The notes under the pieces were generated by a model, which was not told the origin of the DNA, searched no databases, and saw only the letters and a list, made by a program, of their open reading frames with translations. A stretch of DNA of 46,675 nucleotides from Ruminococcaceae bacterium UBA7067 (GTDB lineage Bacteria > Bacillota > Clostridia > Oscillospirales > Acutalibacteraceae), in the NCBI GenBank assembly GCA_002493755.1, contig DKZT01000024.1:698-47372 (forward strand). The letters are read 5' to 3'. The position numbers and the translations under genes were made by a program. Below, one piece after another: positions 42,560 to 46,675 of this stretch; position 1 is the stretch's first letter, and the number at the start of each line of letters is the position of its first letter.

Positions 42560-43738
42560 ATGGAAGAAAAGACTATAAGACAGCTTCTTGACGAGGTTAA
42601 AACTCCGTCCTATATTTTTGATACAGATGAATTTGCAAGGCGCGCGCAGCTTGTAAGGGAGAGCTTCGGCGAAAAGACGGGACTTTGCTTTTCTATCAAG
42701 GCAAATCCGTTTCTGCTCGGCTGTCTGCCCGATACCTTTGACAAAATCGAGGTGTGCAGTCCCGGTGAGCTTACTATCTGCCAGAAGACGGGAGCAGACC
42801 CTTCAAAAATCATCTTTTCGGGCGTGAACAAAACAGCGGAGGATGTCGAGCGCGCTATGGAGTACGGCGCAGGAACCTTTACAGCCGAGAGCTTTTTGCA
42901 CGCTGAGCTGATTAATAACAGCGCAGTTAAAAGGGGCATAACCGTGCCTGTGCTTGTCCGTGTTACAGGCGGCAGTCAGTTCGGAATGGACGAGCAGGAC
43001 GTTATAGACCTTATCAGCCGAGCAGATGAATACAAGGGCATTGAATTTGTCGGACTTCATTACTTTACAGGCACGCAAAAGAGAAAGCCTGCCGTGATTG
43101 AAAAGGAGCTTGACTATATCGCCGATTTTGCCGACAGGCTTAAGGCTGAAACAGGCTTTGATACAAAGCGCATTGAATACGGCACGGGTCTTGCTGTTGA
43201 TTACTTCAAGGACAACGCCGACGAGCTTGAGCAGGAGCGCCTTGAGGCTGTATCTGCAAAGGTGAGGGAGATTTCACAGCGCTTTGAGCTTACCGTTGAA
43301 ATGGGCAGATTCTTTGCCGCCTCCTGTGGATATTATCTTACTAGGGTGATGGACGTAAAAACAAACTGCGGCATAAACTACGCAATCTGTGACGGCGGAC
43401 TTAACCAGCTTAAGTATGACGGACAGATTCAAGGAATGCAGATTCCGAAAATCCTGCACATAAAAAACGCAGAAGCATACGCTTCTCATCAGGAAAAATG
43501 GACTCTGTGCGGCAGCCTTTGCACCACTGCGGATATTCTGGCAAGAGATGTTCTGTTTGATTCGCTTGAAATCGGCGATACTCTTGTTTTCTGCCGTACC
43601 GGCGCATACTCCGCAATGGAGGGAATGGCTGTATTCCTGAGCCGTGAAATGCCGCTTATCTCGCTTTATTCCGAAAAAGAGGGACTTTCAGTGCTTCGCC
43701 ACATAATTCATACCGATATATTCAACACACCAATCTGA
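42560..43738 (+). CDS. Fold type III PLP-dependent decarboxylase (DAP/ornithine decarboxylase family)
   Basis: A 392-residue enzyme. The PLP lysine is K47 in CFSIKANPF; EVCSPGELTIC and SGVNKTAEDVERAM follow; FVGLHYFTGTQ near 162-172 is the family's GLHxHxGS-type block (with F-T-G-T here), EYGTGLAVDY near 215 the phosphate loop, and CGSLCTTADILARD near 313 matches the C-G-P-x-C-x-x-x-D substrate cysteine motif, with S for P. Standard dlt operons lack such a gene. It may make a decarboxylated amine or alter the amino acid that is loaded on the carrier. It stands between carrier and MBOAT genes with gaps of 9 and 16 bases. Confidence 0.85.
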   Translation: MEEKTIRQLLDEVKTPSYIFDTDEFARRAQLVRESFGEKTGLCFSIKANPFLLGCLPDTFDKIEVCSPGELTICQKTGADPSKIIFSGVNKTAEDVERAMEYGAGTFTAESFLHAELINNSAVKRGITVPVLVRVTGGSQFGMDEQDVIDLISRADEYKGIEFVGLHYFTGTQKRKPAVIEKELDYIADFADRLKAETGFDTKRIEYGTGLAVDYFKDNADELEQERLEAVSAKVREISQRFELTVEMGRFFAASCGYYLTRVMDVKTNCGINYAICDGGLNQLKYDGQIQGMQIPKILHIKNAEAYASHQEKWTLCGSLCTTADILARDVLFDSLEIGDTLVFCRTGAYSAMEGMAVFLSREMPLISLYSEKEGLSVLRHIIHTDIFNTPI

Positions 43739-43754
43739 ATTTGAGGAAGATATT

Positions 43755-45377
43755 TTGAGTTACACATCAATTAATTTTTTATTTTTTGTTTTAGCAACAA
43801 TGCTTGTGTACTTTCTCTTTCCGCTTAAAAAGCAGAAGTGGGTTGTGCTGCTTGCAGCAAGCTATGTATTTTATCTTTTTGCAGGGTATAAATATGTAGC
43901 TTTTATACTGTTTACAACAATCAGTACATACCTTATCGCTTTGTGGATTGAAAAGATCAGCACAAGCTCAAAGGCGGTAATCAAGCAGAATAAAGCCGAC
44001 TGGAGCCGTGAGCAGAAGAAAAAATACAAGGATAAAATCAAAACGAGAAAACGCCTTGTAATGGCTCTCTGCCTTGTTTTGAACTTCGGAATACTTGCTT
44101 TCTTAAAGTATTACAACTTCTTTGCAGGCAGTCTTAACGATGTTATGGGTTCATTCGGAATCGGCTTTTCAGCTCCGACCCTCAGCCTGTTTTTACCGCT
44201 CGGCATTTCATTTTACACCTTCCAGTCGATGGGCTACATAGTTGACGTTTACCGTGAAAAAACGCCCGCCGAGCGCAATCCGCTGAAATTTGCTCTGTTT
44301 GTATCGTTCTTTCCGCAGATTATCCAAGGTCCGATAAGCATTTACGACCAGCTTGCAAAGCAGCTTTATGAGCCGCACAGCTTTGATTTTACACGCTTCA
44401 AGCACGGTATTGAGCTTATCCTTTGGGGCCTTGTAAAGAAAATGATATTTGCCGACAGAGCCGTTGAGGCTATCAACACGGTAACGGCAAGCTACGGCAG
44501 CTACAACGGTACAACGCTTACCTTTACGATTCTTCTCTATGCGTTTCAGCTTTATGCTGACTTCTCGGGCGGTATTGACATTTCAAGAGGCGTTGCCCAG
44601 ATTTTCGGCATAGATATGATGGAAAACTTCAAGCGCCCTTACTTCTCAAAGGATATAAACGAGTATTGGCGCAGATGGCATATGTCGCTGGGTAACTGGT
44701 TTAAAAACTACCTGTTCTATCCGCTTGCGATGTCCTCGCTGTTTATTAATATAAGCAAGAAGATAAAGGGTTCAAAATTCGGCTCAACCGCTGCAGGTAC
44801 ACATATTGCAAAGGTGCTGCCGACGAGCATAGCCTCCTTTATTGTGTTCTTTATGGTCGGCGTATGGCACGGCGCAAACTGGAAATACATCGGCTTCGGC
44901 GTGTGGAACGGCGGAATCATAATGCTGTCCGTTCTGATGAAGCCTGTGTTTGAGTGGGTAATCAAAAAGCTTCACATCAACGCAAAGTCCTTTCCGTATA
45001 CGGTGTTCCAGATTATCAGAACCTTTATAGTTGTGCTTGTGGGTTATGTGTTTGACGTTGCGCCGAATTTCGGGGAAGCAATGCGCACCTTTGCGCTGTT
45101 CTTCACCGATCAGAATCTGTCAGTCGGCTGGTCGCAGATCAGCACACTCGGACTCGGCAAGAAAGAGTATCTGCTTATTCTTGCAGGCGTAGTGCTTGTG
45201 TTTATTGTCAGCCTTATTCAGGAGCGCAACGAAAAAACAACAATCCGCGAGATGCTCGACAAAAAGCCGTTTATTATCCGCTGGGGCGCGGTGTTTGTCG
45301 GGGTTATGGCGCTTGTGGTGTTCGGTGTTTACGGCTCAGGCTTTAATGCAGCCGACTTTGTATATATGCAGTTTTAG
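43755..45377 (+). CDS. MBOAT-family O-acyltransferase (DltB/AlgI-like)
   Basis: A 540-residue membrane protein with about eleven hydrophobic segments. The start is TTG at 43755 behind GAGGAAG; no ATG fits the conserved beginning (NFLFFVLATMLVYFLFPL). MBOAT motifs: LPLGISFYTFQSMGYIVDVYR near 155-175, FPQIIQGPI near 190, ADFSGGIDISRG near 272, KRPYFSKDINEYWRRWHMSLG near 295-315, and the catalytic histidine in GVWHGANWKYIGFGVWNG near 371. It moves the carrier-bound group to a wall or exopolymer hydroxyl. Confidence 0.93.
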   Translation: MSYTSINFLFFVLATMLVYFLFPLKKQKWVVLLAASYVFYLFAGYKYVAFILFTTISTYLIALWIEKISTSSKAVIKQNKADWSREQKKKYKDKIKTRKRLVMALCLVLNFGILAFLKYYNFFAGSLNDVMGSFGIGFSAPTLSLFLPLGISFYTFQSMGYIVDVYREKTPAERNPLKFALFVSFFPQIIQGPISIYDQLAKQLYEPHSFDFTRFKHGIELILWGLVKKMIFADRAVEAINTVTASYGSYNGTTLTFTILLYAFQLYADFSGGIDISRGVAQIFGIDMMENFKRPYFSKDINEYWRRWHMSLGNWFKNYLFYPLAMSSLFINISKKIKGSKFGSTAAGTHIAKVLPTSIASFIVFFMVGVWHGANWKYIGFGVWNGGIIMLSVLMKPVFEWVIKKLHINAKSFPYTVFQIIRTFIVVLVGYVFDVAPNFGEAMRTFALFFTDQNLSVGWSQISTLGLGKKEYLLILAGVVLVFIVSLIQERNEKTTIREMLDKKPFIIRWGAVFVGVMALVVFGVYGSGFNAADFVYMQF

Positions 45378-45385
45378 AGGTGTAT

Positions 45386-46528
45386 ATGAAAAAGAAAAAA
45401 TATATTATGCGCACTGTGAAAATTCTTTCGCTGCTGCTGGCGATTGTATTGCTGACAGCCTTTTTGCAGGAGTTCATACTGTGTCACAGCGACCATAACA
45501 GAGAAAGAATAAAGGGCTTCTATCTTGAGGACAAGGACTCTCTTGACGTTGTGTTTATCGGTGCAAGCGAGGTGTATGCAGGCTTTTCTTCTGCGTATGC
45601 GTATAAAAGGTTCGGCTTTACAAGCTATCCGTTCGCAACGCAGTCGAACATTATTTCAAGCTATAAAAGCCAGATAAAAACAATTATTGAGCGGCAGCAC
45701 CCGAAGCTGTTGGTTATTGAGATTAACGGCGCGCTGTACGGCGACAACAAGCAGCTTGAAAACGAGGCAAACTTCAGAAACTATGTTGATAATATTCCTT
45801 TAGACAGCAATAAGGTGCAGATTGTCAAGGACTATGCGCCTGAAAATGAGCTTGAATATTATCTGCCTATCATAAAATACCATTCGGTGTGGAACGACTG
45901 GCCGTCAGGTCTGCATTGGAGCCTTTCAACTATGCAGGACGCTCTCAGAGGACACAATCTTCTCAAGGGTTCAAAGAACAAAACCGAGATTTATAAGCCT
46001 AAGGAAAAGGTGTATAACAGCGAGCTTAAAAACAACAACAAGAAAAAAGACCTTACTGAAAAATCAGAGTCTTATCTGCGTGATATGCTTGAATACTGCA
46101 AATCCGAGAATATCACAAACATTGTTTTCACAAGATTCCCTCACGTTGTAAGCAAAAAGCACCTTGGCAGATTCGAGCGCGGCAATGCCGCAGGCGAGAT
46201 TATAGCGGAATACGGCTATGATTTTCTGAATTTTGAAAAGGATTTTGTTGACACGGGTCTTGATACCTCTCACGATTTTTATAATGTCGACCATCTGAAT
46301 GTTTACGGTCAGCAGAAATTCACCGAATATCTGGGAAACATACTCTGCGAAAGATACGGAGTTACGAAAAGCGAGCTTACCGACTCTCAAAAGGCGCAGT
46401 GGGACGAAACCGCAAGATATTATGACGCCTACTACAAATTCGGCGACGCTGTAATAAAAGAGGGCAAGAGGAAAAAGGACATCGGCGAAAACTTCCTTGA
46501 TATGCAGGAACTGAAAAATTATTTATAA
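45386..46528 (+). CDS. DltD/SGNH-like membrane-anchored protein
   Basis: A 380-residue protein with one N-terminal membrane anchor (ILSLLLAIVLLTAFL) and an extracytoplasmic domain. FIGASEVYAGF near residues 56-66 is an SGNH block I variant with S as nucleophile, and DHLNVYGQQKF near 305-315 supplies the D-x-x-H-like pair. DltD completes transfer of alanyl groups outside the cell in dlt systems. The start at 45386 is preferred to GTG at 45380 because AGAGGTG then has good spacing. It begins eight bases after the MBOAT gene and ends the operon. Confidence 0.78.
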   Translation: MKKKKYIMRTVKILSLLLAIVLLTAFLQEFILCHSDHNRERIKGFYLEDKDSLDVVFIGASEVYAGFSSAYAYKRFGFTSYPFATQSNIISSYKSQIKTIIERQHPKLLVIEINGALYGDNKQLENEANFRNYVDNIPLDSNKVQIVKDYAPENELEYYLPIIKYHSVWNDWPSGLHWSLSTMQDALRGHNLLKGSKNKTEIYKPKEKVYNSELKNNNKKKDLTEKSESYLRDMLEYCKSENITNIVFTRFPHVVSKKHLGRFERGNAAGEIIAEYGYDFLNFEKDFVDTGLDTSHDFYNVDHLNVYGQQKFTEYLGNILCERYGVTKSELTDSQKAQWDETARYYDAYYKFGDAVIKEGKRKKDIGENFLDMQELKNYL

Positions 46529-46530
46529 TT

Positions 46531-46573
46531 AAAATGCACTGAACGGCAAAACCGCCGCGAGGTGCATTTTTCT
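46531..46573 (+). terminator. Terminator of the dlt-like operon
   Basis: AAAATGCAC and GTGCATTTT form a nine-pair stem around an inner CGG/CCG hairpin, then TCTG. It stands three bases after the last stop codon. The remaining 100 bases of the window show no gene. Confidence 0.8.
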
Positions 46574-46675
46574 GTTCAGAGAAAATTTCACACAAGCTTT
46601 ACAAGGATAATACAGAATCAAGCTTAGTTTTTTACAAAGCAGGAATATACTGTTAGCGTTCTCAGGGGAAAATCA

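Overview
The window reads as a chromosomal segment of a low-GC Firmicute of class Clostridia, most like gut Ruminococcus/Oscillospiraceae. Grounds: AT-rich DNA with strong AGGAGG-type ribosome binding sites, a sortase-type surface protein, a BMP-family nucleoside ABC transporter like Bacillus NupNOPQ, a yjdF gene with its RNA leader, a TrpB2-type enzyme and a D-alanylation-like operon. The organism is an inference from gene families; no rRNA or other marker is present. I see no tRNA, rRNA, CRISPR array or complete insertion sequence.

Layout. (1) 1-4815, plus strand: a CbxX/SpoVK-type AAA ATPase, a tiny leucine-rich-repeat protein, a WYL regulator and a protein that looks like EVE-nuclease-EVE. 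(2) 10784-4987, minus strand: a small charged protein, a 1068-residue SNF2-like helicase, a MoxR ATPase and a VWA/HExxH protein in an overlapping operon that converges on module 1 at a shared terminator. (3) 10879-11733: a collapsed relic of the AAA-WYL cassette followed by an unknown gene. (4) 12045-18640: a zone of decay with two broken TetR genes, ABC, hydrolase, VOC and M20 relics, a frameshifted VOC gene and a GH13 gene with an in-frame stop, beside intact GNAT, AraC and kinase-like genes. (5) 18830-22533: TrpB-like enzyme, a second WYL relic, an EF-hand protein whose 3' part is frameshifted, and a metallophosphoesterase. (6) 22809-29731: bcp-yaaA, then xpt followed by a BMP lipoprotein, an ABC ATPase and two permeases, a purine uptake and salvage group. 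(7) 29737-30594: an array of eight mini-hairpins, a terminator, the yjdF leader RNA and yjdF. (8) 30851-37034: a complete Wadjet jetABCD operon. (9) 37288-40207: two abutting inverted-repeat elements and a frameshifted VWA surface protein. (10) 40295-46573: a dlt-like operon (adenylation enzyme, carrier protein, PLP decarboxylase, MBOAT, SGNH/DltD-like protein) behind a strong promoter with a 12-bp dyad at its expected start site.

The first 11 kb and 30.8-37.0 kb look like defence islands. Wadjet is a known anti-plasmid condensin. The helicase-MoxR-VWA operon and the AAA-LRR-WYL-EVE/nuclease group are the best candidates for undescribed systems. WYL cassette sequence occurs three times in 20 kb (one intact, two relics), each time just upstream of a different gene, which suggests a cassette with exchangeable cargo. 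No function was tested; assignments rest on motifs, gene order and overlaps read from the sequence.
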